Shown piece after piece: positions 1 to 11,483 of a stretch of 64,000 nucleotides of DNA. Position 1 is the first letter of the stretch; every line of letters begins with the position of its first letter. The notes below the pieces were generated by a model. That model made no database searches and was not told where the DNA came from. It saw only the letters and a list, made by a program, of their open reading frames with translations. This DNA is from Rhizobium grahamii (GTDB lineage Bacteria > Pseudomonadota > Alphaproteobacteria > Rhizobiales > Rhizobiaceae), in the NCBI RefSeq assembly GCF_009498215.1, contig NZ_CP043498.1, forward strand, positions 3,267,501 through 3,331,500. Direction: 5' to 3'. The position numbers and the translations under genes were made by a program.

Positions 1-314
1 TCGATGTTACCGTTGTACGCAACAACTCGCAGATCTTCCGCTTCCTGACGGCGGTTCCGAAGGGCAGCCCGACGCTGCAGCAGACGGCCGATGTCCTGCG
101 CGCGAGTTTCCGCCGCATGACGCCGGAGGAGGCGGCTTCACTGAAGCCGCTTCGCGTGCGTGTCGTAACCGTTCGTGCTGGCGACAACATCACCACGCTT
201 GCCGCACGAATGATGGGGACGGATCGGAAACTTGATCTCTTCAAGCTCATCAATGCCCTGCCGACAGGCGCGTCGGTGGCGCCCGGCGATCGCGTCAAGA
301 TCATCGCGGAATAA
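1..314 (+). CDS. M48-family metalloprotease, C-terminal end only
   Basis: The reading frame is open from base 3 to the TAA at 312-314, so only about the last 103 residues are in the window. The visible part resembles the C-terminal tail of periplasmic M48 (BepA/YfgC-like) proteases: a segment on leaving the core (RFLTAVPKG) and then a LysM-like tail (VTVRAGDNITTLAARM ... PGDRVKIIAE). The HEXXH active site would lie upstream and is not visible. Family members act in outer-membrane protein quality control. It converges on rpoH2 and shares a terminator with it. The family call rests only on the tail and on remembered rhizobial gene order (M48 protease next to rpoH2). Confidence 0.6.
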   Translation, partial: DVTVVRNNSQIFRFLTAVPKGSPTLQQTADVLRASFRRMTPEEAASLKPLRVRVVTVRAGDNITTLAARMMGTDRKLDLFKLINALPTGASVAPGDRVKIIAE

Positions 315-316
315 AC

Positions 317-345
317 AAAGCCCGGCTTTCGCCGGGCTTTTTGTT
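317..345. terminator. Bidirectional rho-independent terminator
   Basis: Inverted repeat AAAGCCCGGC / GCCGGGCTTT with a four-base loop and a T-run on the plus side, lying between the convergent protease and rpoH2 genes. Confidence 0.85.
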
Positions 346-361
346 GTGACTCAGGATGGGT

Positions 362-1225
362 TCAGGCCGATGCCGCCATATACGGATCAGCGCTGACGAG
401 CGCCGTACGCAGCTTTTCCATCGCCCGGCTTTCGATCTGACGCACACGCTCCTTGGAAATACCGAGATCCGCGCCCAACTCTTCGAGGGTCGCACCATCT
501 TCGGCGAGCCGGCGGGCGCTGATGATCTTCATTTCACGCTCGTTGAGATGCGTGAGGGCCGACGCCAGCCACACCCGGCGGCGCTCCCCGTCGATCATGT
601 TGGTGACCTGCTCGTCGGGAAGCGGCTCATTGCTGACAAGGAAGTCCATCTTCTCGGCGCTATCGGCGTCTCCGGAGACCGACGGCGCCTGCAGTGACGC
701 ATCGTTGCTGGAGAGACGCGCATCCATGGTCTGGACGTCAGAAAGGCTCACGCCGAGCGCAGCTGCGATCTCCTGGTGGATGGATTGCAGTGTAAGCTGT
801 GTATCGCCCTTGGCGAGCTTGGCGCGAAGCCGGCGCAGATTGAAGAACAGCGCCTTCTGCGCCGAACTCGTCCCACCGCGGACAATCGACCAATTGCGCA
901 GAATATAGTCCTGAATTGAAGCGCGGATCCACCAGCTGGCATAGGTCGAGAAACGCACGTCGCGTTCCGGCTCGAAACGCGCGGCCGCCTCGAGCAAGCC
1001 GACATAGCCCTCCTGAACAAGATCGCTCATCGGCAAGCCGAAATTGCGAAATTTTGCCGCCATCGAAATGACCAGACGCATATGTGCCATCGCAATCTGA
1101 TTTCGCGCACCACGGTCCTCATTATGTTTCCAACGAACAGCAAGATCATGTTCTTCCTCGCGCGCCAGGTAAGGCGCGGCCATCGCAATCTTAATCATGC
1201 GCCGGTCTGCAGACATGTTCTTCAT
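362..1225 (-). CDS. rpoH2: RNA polymerase heat-shock-type sigma factor RpoH2
   Basis: 287 residues, a full sigma-32-type protein. Region 2 (about residues 40-112) includes the -10-recognition segment RFSTYASWWIRASIQDYI. The RpoH box (QKALFFNLRRLR, about residues 123-134) sets it apart from housekeeping sigma factors. Region 4.2 helix-turn-helix is at about 250-276 (LGISKERVRQIE). Rhizobia carry two RpoH proteins; the short N-terminus (MKNMSADRRMIKIAM) and the M48-protease neighbour fit RpoH2, which in rhizobia acts downstream of the general stress response in oxidative and stationary-phase survival. A candidate EcfG-type promoter sits just upstream. The assignment to RpoH2 rather than RpoH1 is by recognition, without an alignment. 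Confidence 0.93.
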   Translation of the reverse strand: MKNMSADRRMIKIAMAAPYLAREEEHDLAVRWKHNEDRGARNQIAMAHMRLVISMAAKFRNFGLPMSDLVQEGYVGLLEAAARFEPERDVRFSTYASWWIRASIQDYILRNWSIVRGGTSSAQKALFFNLRRLRAKLAKGDTQLTLQSIHQEIAAALGVSLSDVQTMDARLSSNDASLQAPSVSGDADSAEKMDFLVSNEPLPDEQVTNMIDGERRRVWLASALTHLNEREMKIISARRLAEDGATLEELGADLGISKERVRQIESRAMEKLRTALVSADPYMAASA

Positions 1226-1253
1226 AACGGTCTCCTGAGCTCAGGCTGGCCCT

Positions 1254-1278
1254 AAATTGGGCAAAGAATATCTGTTCC
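1254..1278 (-). promoter_or_regulatory. Candidate EcfG (RpoE2-type) promoter of rpoH2
   Basis: On the minus strand GGAAC (1278-1274) is followed after 18 bases by TT (1255-1254), matching the general-stress consensus GGAAC-N18/19-TT. The -10 reads ATTT rather than the preferred cGTT. It lies about 30 bases upstream of the rpoH2 start codon. Stress control of rpoH2 by such sigma factors is known in Sinorhizobium and R. etli; this particular site is inferred. Confidence 0.5.
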
Positions 1279-1545
1279 CGGACACGGCATGCCCGGATCG
1301 AAATCGTGGTTTGGAGATATGAAGGCCTCGGCTCTGGATGTTTGCGAGAGAGGCCCTAGTTTACTGTCTAGGTACCGTTCAGGCCGTTTGGCGGGATCAG
1401 TTTCGTCAAGCTGCCGGTTGGGCAAGATTTGGAAGGCATGATCCGCTCCTCGTCACGTTGACTTCGAAGGCGATCCGACGGGCCATGGCCCGAACAGGTT
1501 CGCACTGACATTTTGTAAACGCGCGACTGCCGAAAAAGTTCCAAT

Positions 1546-1575
1546 AAAAAACCCGGCACAATGGCCGGGTTTTTT
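1546..1575 (-). terminator. Terminator of carD
   Basis: Six A, stem CCCGGC / GCCGGG with six-base loop, then six T. It is symmetrical but lies 21 bases after the carD stop, so it serves carD on the minus strand. Confidence 0.85.
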
Positions 1576-1596
1576 GTGAGGAATGGCAGGCCCTTT

Positions 1597-2178
1597 TTAG
1601 GCTGCCTCATCCTGGGATTCGTCTTCTTCGATCGCCTTGCCGCGCTTCGGACCCTTGTTCAAGTTCGTCTCGACCAAACGGACGGCTTCGGTTTCGGACA
1701 TCTTGTTCACAGCGGCAATTTCGCGCGCCATGCGATCAAGGGCCGCTTCGTAAAGCTGACGCTCGGAATAGGACTGCTCCGGCTGGTTCTCGGCACGGTA
1801 GAGGTCGCGCACGACTTCAGCGATAGAAATCAGGTCGCCGGAATTGATCTTGGCATCATATTCCTGGGCGCGACGGGACCACATCGTACGCTTGACGCGT
1901 GCCTTGCCCTGCACAACCTTCAGAGCACGCTCCACGAAATCGGTCTCGGAGAGCTTACGCATACCAATGCTCATAGCTTTCGCGACCGGCACCTTCAGAC
2001 GCATTTTGTCCTTTTCGAAATCAATTACGAAAAGTTCCAACTTCATGCCGGCGACTTCTTGCTCTTCGATGGCGCTGATGGTACCGACGCCATGTGCGGG
2101 ATACACGATCGATTCACCGGTCTTGAAGCCATGGCGTGCTGCTGAAGGTTTTTTCTGCTGGGTCGTCATTCTATTCAA
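1597..2178 (-). CDS. carD: CarD-family transcriptional regulator
   Basis: 193 residues. The N-terminal RNA-polymerase-interacting domain (CarD/TRCF Tudor-like) spans about residues 18-77 (TGESIVYPAHGVGTI ... VPVAKAMSIGMRKLS). The helical DNA-binding C-terminal part follows, with WSRRAQEYDAKINSGD at about 100-115. CarD binds the polymerase beta subunit and stabilises open complexes, notably at rRNA promoters. The C-terminal tail is acidic (KAIEEDESQDEAA). It is transcribed alone, with its own terminator and a 374-base upstream gap towards fdxA. Length and domain order are typical of alphaproteobacterial CarD. Confidence 0.92.
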   Translation of the reverse strand: MNRMTTQQKKPSAARHGFKTGESIVYPAHGVGTISAIEEQEVAGMKLELFVIDFEKDKMRLKVPVAKAMSIGMRKLSETDFVERALKVVQGKARVKRTMWSRRAQEYDAKINSGDLISIAEVVRDLYRAENQPEQSYSERQLYEAALDRMAREIAAVNKMSETEAVRLVETNLNKGPKRGKAIEEDESQDEAA

Positions 2179-2552
2179 AAACTCCCTGTTACGCTTCCGG
2201 CGAGAGCCGGAGCCGGGTCAGTCAGGCCCGGATGAGACGGTCGGATCCGTCGGGTGACTTTACTTCTGGCCCCACCGGTCGAAAACAAAGCTATACCCAC
2301 ACGCGATTTTAGGACCTGACAGCTCAAGGCGTTGATATGTCACGGAAACCGCGCGTTAATCTGTTTGCTTTCTGGTGGTTTTGGGCATGCAATATGCCGC
2401 AAATGGATCAGTGATATTAAAGCTACCACAAAAATATGAGGAAATCAATAATTTACTGTGCATGAGTCATGCGGGCAACACATGTCACCCATATGCTCCA
2501 AGCACATTTCGCCCCATTTCGCAGGCGTTAAAGCCGGATCGACCTAAGTCGA
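2179..2552. other. Intergenic region carD-fdxA
   Basis: 374 bases, more AT-rich than the surrounding genes, with no supportable gene. A perfect 7-bp hairpin (GATCGAC-CTAA-GTCGATC, 2537-2554) overlaps the fdxA stop codon and may help end fdxA transcription; no good T-run follows it. Confidence 0.5.
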
Positions 2553-2891
2553 TCAGTCGCCCGAACCGGGCTTCTCCGAGAAGTACTTTTCGAACTTTCC
2601 GGTCTCGCCGTCCAGTTCTTTCGCCTCGGGCATGGCATCTTTCTTGACCGTGATGTTTGGCCAGATGCTGGCAAACTCGGAGTTGACCTTCAACCACTTG
2701 TCCAGGCCCGGCTCGGTATCCGGCTTGATCGCTTCGGCAGGACATTCCGGTTCGCAAACGCCGCAGTCGATGCACTCGTCCGGATGAATGACTAGGAAGT
2801 TCTCGCCTTCATAGAAACAGTCGACAGGGCAGACTTCAACGCAATCGGTATATTTGCAGCGAATGCAATTGTCGGTCACGACATAGGTCAT
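2553..2891 (-). CDS. fdxA: Seven-iron ferredoxin FdxA
   Basis: 112 residues. Cysteines 9, 17 and 50 are placed to hold a [3Fe-4S] cluster and cysteines 21, 40, 43 and 46 a [4Fe-4S] cluster, the standard pattern of bacterial 7Fe ferredoxins (start [20 protein letters not shown]). It is a soluble one-electron carrier in the cytoplasm. The C-terminal extension after the second cluster (about 60 residues, ending [15 protein letters not shown]) is typical of the FdxA group. A 194-base gap separates it from the S4 gene upstream on the same strand, so it may share that transcript or have its own promoter. Confidence 0.93.
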   Translation of the reverse strand: MTYVVTDNCIRCKYTDCVEVCPVDCFYEGENFLVIHPDECIDCGVCEPECPAEAIKPDTEPGLDKWLKVNSEFASIWPNITVKKDAMPEAKELDGETGKFEKYFSEKPGSGD

Positions 2892-3085
2892 GAAGAACTC
2901 CAGGATTCTCGCTTAAATAGGGCAGGGCAACCTGGAACGTCACGCCTTCCCTAGCCGGAAGAGCCGCGCGACCATGTTTTGGGAAACCGTCATGCGATCC
3001 GGCAGGTTGTCTGTCAAGTATCGGCTTTGAAGGCGGATTTCAAGAATAAACCGATCTCAAAAAGGCCCAGTCGCGGCAGAGTTTT

Positions 3086-3490
3086 CTAATCATCGTCCGA
3101 CATCAATCGATCGATTGCGCGGCGCTCCTTCTTCGTCGGCCTGCCGGCACCGGCCGCACGTATCGCCTGTTCGTAAGGCGTCAGCTTTGCGGTTTCTTCA
3201 GGCGATGGGGAAAGGTCGTCGTAGAGGAGCCTGGCTTCCTCGTAGGGTCCGCGGCGTTCTCCCCCAGCCTTGACCTGCAGGATCACATCCCGGCGCTCGA
3301 GCGTCAGCTCGATCTTGTCGCCAATTTTGACCATCTGACTGGGTTGAAGCACGCGCGCACCGTTGATGCGCACGTGACCGGATTGAACATGACTTTGAGC
3401 CAGCGAGCGTGACTTGACCATACGCGTGAAGAACAGCCACTTGTCGATGCGCTGGCGCGAACCGGTTGCTGGCTGTGTCTCCCCGCTCAT
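3086..3490 (-). CDS. S4-domain RNA-binding protein (Hsp15-like)
   Basis: 134 residues. The S4 RNA-binding fold covers about residues 14-62 (RIDKWLFFTRMVKSRSLAQ ... GHVRINGARV). A basic tail follows (GRPTKKERRAIDRLMSDDD). The best-known relative, E. coli Hsp15, binds 50S subunits carrying a stalled nascent chain and helps recycle them. Its start codon is only 6 bases after the stop of the helicase gene, so the two are almost certainly co-transcribed, which fits a shared RNA role. Confidence 0.85.
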   Translation of the reverse strand: MSGETQPATGSRQRIDKWLFFTRMVKSRSLAQSHVQSGHVRINGARVLQPSQMVKIGDKIELTLERRDVILQVKAGGERRGPYEEARLLYDDLSPSPEETAKLTPYEQAIRAAGAGRPTKKERRAIDRLMSDDD

Positions 3491-3496
3491 GGTGTC

Positions 3497-6400
3497 TTAC
3501 TTCTTCATCTGCTCCTTCAAGGCAGCGAGCTTGGCAAAGGGTGAATCCGGATCAATCGGCTTCTCCTTGCGCGGCGGCTTTGCCTCGAAGCGCAGCGGCT
3601 GGTTGCCGCCACGATTGTTGTTGTTGCGATCCTTGCGATCACCGCGATCCTGTCGATCGCCACGTTGCTCGTTGCGGTCGCCGCGCCCCTGATGCGGCTT
3701 GCCGCCTTCCTTGCGCTGGGGACGACCACCCTCGCCGGCTTCCGATCCGCCGCCGTGACGGCGATTGCCACGATCCTGAGCCTGACCGTTACCGCGGCGT
3801 TCACCCTGCTGGCCACGTGGCTGGCGCTGCGCATCGCTGCGACCGGCGAGCCGCCACAGAAGCACCGGCTTCGGTTCTTCCGCCTCGCCCGCCTCTGCCA
3901 CGGGCTGCTCAGCTGCCGTCGGCTGTTCGGCAACGGCGGCCGTTTCCGAACCGTTTTCCTCGGTCGAAGCATCGGCGTCGTCGTGGTCGGACGGTTCACC
4001 GGCTGCCTCGGCAGCCTCGGCGACAACAGGCGTGGCTGTCACGTCCTGAGCGGAAAGATGCGCTGCCGCCTCTTCGGCCTTCACGGCGTCGGCACGGTAA
4101 CCCAGACCCTTCAGGATCTCTTCCATGTCTTCCAGCGTCGCGCCGAGAATGGAGAGCATCGCCGTCGTCGTTGTAAAGCGACGACCGTCGTAAGCGCCTT
4201 CCGGACGATTGGCCTGACCGGGCTTCCACTGCAGCAGCGGCCGGATGATATCCGCGAGACGCTCGAGGATATCGATACGAACGGCACGCTTTCCGAGGAA
4301 GCGGAAACCGGCAAGCTTGTAGAATGTGCGCTCGAAGCTCGGGTCGGTGACGACAGACGTGCGGCCGGCGGCCAGCACTGGAATGAGATCACCGTAACCG
4401 GGCTTATCAAGGCCGTCGTTCTTCAGAGCCCAAAGCAGGGTGATGAGCTCGGCGGGCGCGGGCTTCAGCAGAGCCGGAACAAAAATATGGTAGGCGCCGA
4501 AACGCACGCCATAGCGGCGCATGGAAGCACGCGCGTCCTGATCGAGAGACTTCACCTCTTCCGTGACATCGCGACGGAAAAGCACACCGAGATTCTCGAC
4601 GAGCTGGAATGCCAGCCCCTTCGCGAGGCCCTGCAGGTCTTCTGCGCGCGACAGGTCGTCAAGCGGCTTCAGAACCGTGCTGATGTGATGATTGACGAAG
4701 CGCTCGATGCGGGCGGCGACGTGATCGCGTGCATTGCTCGTGAGCTGTTCGTCGGCCAGCAGGAGTACCCGCGGACGCATGATGTGATCGCTTCCGGAAA
4801 GGCGTGCCACCGGATCGCCAAGCCAACGGATCAAACCGTCGGAGCTGATTGCCAGATCGCCATTGCCGGCAGCATGAAGACGTGCTGCACGTGCCTCGAA
4901 TTCAAGCGACAGCGCTTTCTGCGACGCAGTCTGGACTGCCTTTGCGTCCGGCCCCTCTGCTCCCGCAATAGGCGTGAACCGGAATCCGGACAACTGCCCC
5001 ACATGATGTCCTTCAACGAAGACATCGCCATTTACACTGATTTCAGCTTCCAGCATCGCATTCTCTCTCAGGCGCTTCATGAGCACAGATGTCCTGCGAT
5101 CAACAAAGCGTTTCGTCAACCTTTCATGTAACGCATCGGACAATCGATCTTCGATTTCCCGCGTCTTTTCCTGCCAGTGTGTCGGATCGGCAAGCCAGTT
5201 GGGCCGATTCGATACATAGGTCCACGTCCTTATCTGCGCGATTCGCGCCGAAAGCGTGTCAATTTCACCATCCGTTCGATCGGCGCGGTGAACTTGTTCC
5301 GCAAGGAAGTCCTCGTTCACCGTGCCATAGCGCACGAGATCCGAAAAGAGGGTGGAGATGAGATCGGCGTGCTGGGCGGGCGCAATGCGCCTGTAATCGG
5401 GCAAAGCACACGCTTCCCAAAGCTTTTCCACGCGCGCTGGCGTCTTGGCGAGATCGATGATCTCGGGATAGCGAGACAAGTGCTCCAAAGCCTGCTGATC
5501 GACAGCAGGAAGCGCCCGCGTCAATCCGGCAACGCTTGGTCCTGTCTCAAGGCTTGCGCGCAAGGCATGCAGAGAGGCGAAATCCAGGTTCTTGGTGCGC
5601 CACTGCAGCACCTTGATATTGTCGAACTCGTGCCCCTCGATCCGCTTGATAAGCTCCTCGTCGAACGGATCGACCTGTCCCGTGACGCCGAAGGTGCCAT
5701 CCCGGACGTGCCTACCCGCACGACCGGCGATCTGACCAAGTTCGGCGGGATTCAGATTGCGGAACTGGTAGCCGTCGAACTTCCGGTCCTGGGCGAAGGC
5801 GACGTGGTCGACATCGAGATTGAGACCCATGCCGATTGCGTCGGTCGCGACGAGGTACTCGACATCGCCAGCCTGATAGAGAGCGACCTGCGCATTGCGC
5901 GTCCGAGGGCTGAGCGCCCCGAGGACGACGGCAGCCCCGCCGCGCTGGCGCCGTATCAGTTCTGCAATCGCGTAGACCTCGTCCGCCGAGAAGGCGACGA
6001 TCGCCGAACGCTGCGGCAAGCGAGTGATTTTCTTCTGGCCCGCATAGAAAAGCTGGGAAAGCCGCGGTCGTTCGATGATGGTGATGCCAGGGAGCAGTTG
6101 CTGCAGGATCGGGCGCATGGTGCCAGCGCCAAGCAGCAGCGTCTCGTCGCGTCCGCGCAAATGGAGGATACGATCGGTGAAGATGTGCCCGCGCTCGAGA
6201 TCTCCGGCAAGCTGCACCTCGTCGATGGCAACAAAGGCCGCCTTCGTCTCGCGCGGCATCGCCTCGACCGTGCAGACCGAGAAACGTGCGTTCGGAGGCG
6301 AGATCTTTTCTTCGCCGGTCACCAGCGCAACGTTCTGGACGCCCACCTTCTCGACGACGCGCGAATAGACTTCACGCGCCAGCAAGCGCAGCGGCAAGCC

Positions 6401-6526
6401 GATCACACCCGTCCCATGCGCGACCATACGCTCGATAGCATAATGCGTCTTGCCGGTATTCGTGGGCCCGAGCACCGCGGTCACGCCGCGCCCGGACAAT
6501 ATCATCGGCTGCGATGTCAGAGTCAT
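3497..6526 (-). CDS. SUV3/MgpS-like superfamily 2 RNA helicase with basic C-terminal tail
   Basis: 1009 residues from the ATG at 6526, which has an AGGA ribosome site. An in-frame ATG at 6652 would add 42 cysteine-rich residues that do not look conserved. Walker A is GPTNTGKT (about residues 20-27), the Walker B/DExH equivalent is AIDEVQLAG (about 100), and the motif VI region is GQIAGRAGR. This is the helicase family of mitochondrial SUV3, which works with RNases in RNA decay. The last 200 residues are low complexity: an acidic Ala/Glu stretch, then Arg/Gly/Asn/Gln-rich repeats, ending in a conserved-looking PIDPDSPFAKLAALKEQ motif. The tail probably binds RNA. Partner RNases are not known from this sequence. 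Confidence 0.88.
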   Translation of the reverse strand: MTLTSQPMILSGRGVTAVLGPTNTGKTHYAIERMVAHGTGVIGLPLRLLAREVYSRVVEKVGVQNVALVTGEEKISPPNARFSVCTVEAMPRETKAAFVAIDEVQLAGDLERGHIFTDRILHLRGRDETLLLGAGTMRPILQQLLPGITIIERPRLSQLFYAGQKKITRLPQRSAIVAFSADEVYAIAELIRRQRGGAAVVLGALSPRTRNAQVALYQAGDVEYLVATDAIGMGLNLDVDHVAFAQDRKFDGYQFRNLNPAELGQIAGRAGRHVRDGTFGVTGQVDPFDEELIKRIEGHEFDNIKVLQWRTKNLDFASLHALRASLETGPSVAGLTRALPAVDQQALEHLSRYPEIIDLAKTPARVEKLWEACALPDYRRIAPAQHADLISTLFSDLVRYGTVNEDFLAEQVHRADRTDGEIDTLSARIAQIRTWTYVSNRPNWLADPTHWQEKTREIEDRLSDALHERLTKRFVDRRTSVLMKRLRENAMLEAEISVNGDVFVEGHHVGQLSGFRFTPIAGAEGPDAKAVQTASQKALSLEFEARAARLHAAGNGDLAISSDGLIRWLGDPVARLSGSDHIMRPRVLLLADEQLTSNARDHVAARIERFVNHHISTVLKPLDDLSRAEDLQGLAKGLAFQLVENLGVLFRRDVTEEVKSLDQDARASMRRYGVRFGAYHIFVPALLKPAPAELITLLWALKNDGLDKPGYGDLIPVLAAGRTSVVTDPSFERTFYKLAGFRFLGKRAVRIDILERLADIIRPLLQWKPGQANRPEGAYDGRRFTTTTAMLSILGATLEDMEEILKGLGYRADAVKAEEAAAHLSAQDVTATPVVAEAAEAAGEPSDHDDADASTEENGSETAAVAEQPTAAEQPVAEAGEAEEPKPVLLWRLAGRSDAQRQPRGQQGERRGNGQAQDRGNRRHGGGSEAGEGGRPQRKEGGKPHQGRGDRNEQRGDRQDRGDRKDRNNNNRGGNQPLRFEAKPPRKEKPIDPDSPFAKLAALKEQMKK

Positions 6527-7151
6527 GGTCCTGCAAAAGGGGCGCAACGCCCCCGAAGTCAAATCGGCACGTGTGAAACACACAACACATGGACAGCCAT
6601 CCCCACAAACGCAAGGGCTGATTTCGAATTGCCGTACTGATTTTCCGCGCACGAATAACTTGCAGGGTACACGTATTGCGATTCAGAACAGCGAGAGAAC
6701 GAATCAGAGACGAATCGCTGCCAAGCTCCGATTCAGGGTTTGTTCACGGCTAAGTATTGATTTTGAATCGCTTTTTTCCACAAGATGCTGAATCGTCAGA
6801 TTCTACCTTTGCGAGTGCTGACAATAAAATGTTTTGAATCTCTGTGTCGCAATCGTGTTGGTAGCCGCCTTTCGGCAGGCCGAATTGGACATCGGAATTT
6901 GAGCCGAAACCCTTTAGGCAGCAAAATCTCGGTAAATCTGGCGGTTTGCGAACCACAACCTATTGTATTTAATAGATCTTTAGGCATATTTCACGAATGG
7001 CTCGCTCGAAATCGTGCAAAAACACGAGAAGCTGGCTAGGAACTTGAGACTATTTGACGGCCAAAAGGTGGCGCGGAAGGATTCGAGGGAACAAAAAGCC
7101 GGCAAACGTGTTTTGTGCTCATTCTAATGGAATGCGTCGAGGTCACAGAAA
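6527..7151. other. Intergenic region with GANTC (CcrM site) cluster
   Basis: 625 bases without a supportable gene. Eight GANTC pentamers occur between 6680 and 6840 (at 6680, 6701, 6712, 6730, 6765, 6790, 6799, 6836), about one every 20 bases against a chance rate near one per 256. GANTC is the target of the cell-cycle methyltransferase CcrM in alphaproteobacteria. The stretch is AT-rich and holds one DnaA-box-like sequence (TTTTCCACA, near 6774). The right end holds the promoter of the next small-gene pair. Confidence 0.6.
7088..7112 (+). promoter_or_regulatory. Candidate EcfG (general stress) promoter
   Basis: GGAAC (7088-7092), 16 bases, then TGTT (7109-7112), a close match to the rhizobial EcfG/RpoE2 consensus GGAAC-N16/17-cGTT. 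The expected transcription start would be about 30 bases before the ATG of the DUF3309 gene. Confidence 0.55.
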
Positions 7152-7316
7152 ATGCTCGGAACCATACTTCTTATAATCCTTATTCTGCTTCTGGTCGGGG
7201 CACTCCCGAATTGGGGGTATAGCCGCGGGTGGGGTTACGGTCCTTCCGGCGGTCTTGGATTGGTACTCGTAATCATCATAATTCTAGTGCTTCTGGCCGG
7301 ATCTAGTGGCCAGTAA
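7152..7316 (+). CDS. DUF3309-type small membrane protein
   Basis: 54 residues. It has two hydrophobic stretches (residues 3-19, GTILLIILILLLVGALP, and about 36-50) joined by a Trp/Tyr/Gly-rich link (NWGYSRGWGYGPSGG), the hallmark of the DUF3309 family. The ATG follows a GAGGTCAC-AGAA leader. It is 16 bases upstream of the glycine-zipper gene, so the two probably share a transcript from the candidate EcfG promoter. Small proteins of this type are often stress-induced in rhizobia, but their function is not known. Confidence 0.75.
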   Translation: MLGTILLIILILLLVGALPNWGYSRGWGYGPSGGLGLVLVIIIILVLLAGSSGQ

Positions 7317-7332
7317 CTTGGGGAGTAATAAA

Positions 7333-7599
7333 ATGATGAAGAAAATTGCAATCTCGATGGCACTTTTGGCGGCCTTGGCCTCTTGCACGCCGACTGAACA
7401 GGGTACGGCAATCGGTGCCGGTACCGGTGCTGTTATTGGCGGCGCGATCAGCCATAGCTGGGGTGGGGCTGCTGTCGGCGCCGTTGCTGGTGGTCTTGCC
7501 GGCGCCCTGATCGGCCAGTCGGTCGAACGCCGCGGCTATTGCGTCTATCGCGACCGCTACGGCCGCCGTTACGAAGCACGTTGCCCGCGTAACTACTAA
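7333..7599 (+). CDS. Glycine-zipper lipoprotein
   Basis: 88 residues from the first ATG of the pair at 7333, with a GGGGAG ribosome site 7 bases upstream. A lipoprotein signal peptide ends in the lipobox ALASC, with Cys at about residue 18. The mature part has glycine-zipper repeats (AIGAGTGAVIGGAI ... AVAGGLAGALIG), as in outer-membrane 17-kDa-antigen/OsmB-type proteins, and then a short Tyr/Arg-rich tail with two Cys. It is probably anchored in the outer membrane. It is the second gene of the pair with DUF3309 and ends at a strong terminator. Confidence 0.75.
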   Translation: MMKKIAISMALLAALASCTPTEQGTAIGAGTGAVIGGAISHSWGGAAVGAVAGGLAGALIGQSVERRGYCVYRDRYGRRYEARCPRNY

Positions 7600-7611
7600 T
7601 TTTTTCATTCA

Positions 7612-7641
7612 GGCGCTTGGCTGCACGCCGAGCGCCTTTTT
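7612..7641 (+). terminator. Terminator after glycine-zipper gene
   Basis: Ten-base stem GGCGCTTGGC / GCCGAGCGCC (one wobble pair), five-base loop, then TTTTT. Confidence 0.88.
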
Positions 7642-7903
7642 GAACTGCGGTCGCGTCAGGTCGCGTTCACACACAAAGACGCCAGAAAGCGGTCGAGCAA
7701 TCCCGCTTATGTGAGCGCTATTTCCACCTCAAGAGTTACACCAGTGCGTAGCTGGTGGTTATAGAAAAGCGTTTCACGCCCAACACAGTTTGTCGGGTGA
7801 AGAATCCAGACTTGCAGATCAGGAAGCCGCACAAAGCGGAAGGATGCGTCGGCCTGTGCATCAAGGGTCGGCCCGAGGACCGACCCTGCCCGTTTGAAGT
7901 CAA
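7642..7903. other. Intergenic region before pyc end
   Basis: No gene seen. A hairpin (AGGGTCGG / CCGACCCT, 7866-7888) lies just past the pyc stop and may mark the end of the pyc transcript, though it lacks a T-run. Confidence 0.45.
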
Positions 7904-11368
<3,465 letters not shown>

Positions 11369-11483
11369 TGCAGTCTCCTCACGGCATCGAAACGGGCAAT
11401 GCTGCACCCGCGAAGAGAAGTCTTAACGTGCTGTCACGGAAAGTTCAATTTCCAGAAACGACGGAAATAGAATTTCTCTAAGA

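Larger units (their letters stand above)
1226..1596. other. Intergenic region rpoH2-carD
   Basis: 371 bases with no convincing gene. It holds the rpoH2 promoter candidate on the left and the carD terminator on the right. A short frame at 1368-1610 (minus) crosses the terminator hairpin and looks non-coding. Confidence 0.6.

Noticed and set aside
3665..5131. Open frames opposite the helicase gene on the plus strand (also 5177-6640)
   Set aside because: Antisense shadows of the helicase with no recognisable domain or ribosome site.
6680..6840. Main chromosome origin at the GANTC cluster
   Set aside because: Only one imperfect DnaA box was seen and hemE, the usual alphaproteobacterial origin neighbour, is not present; kept only as a methylation-site cluster.
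6785..7039. Short open frames in the GANTC-rich intergenic region
   Set aside because: No ribosome site, no similarity to a known family, and sequence dominated by the GANTC cluster and AT-rich DNA.
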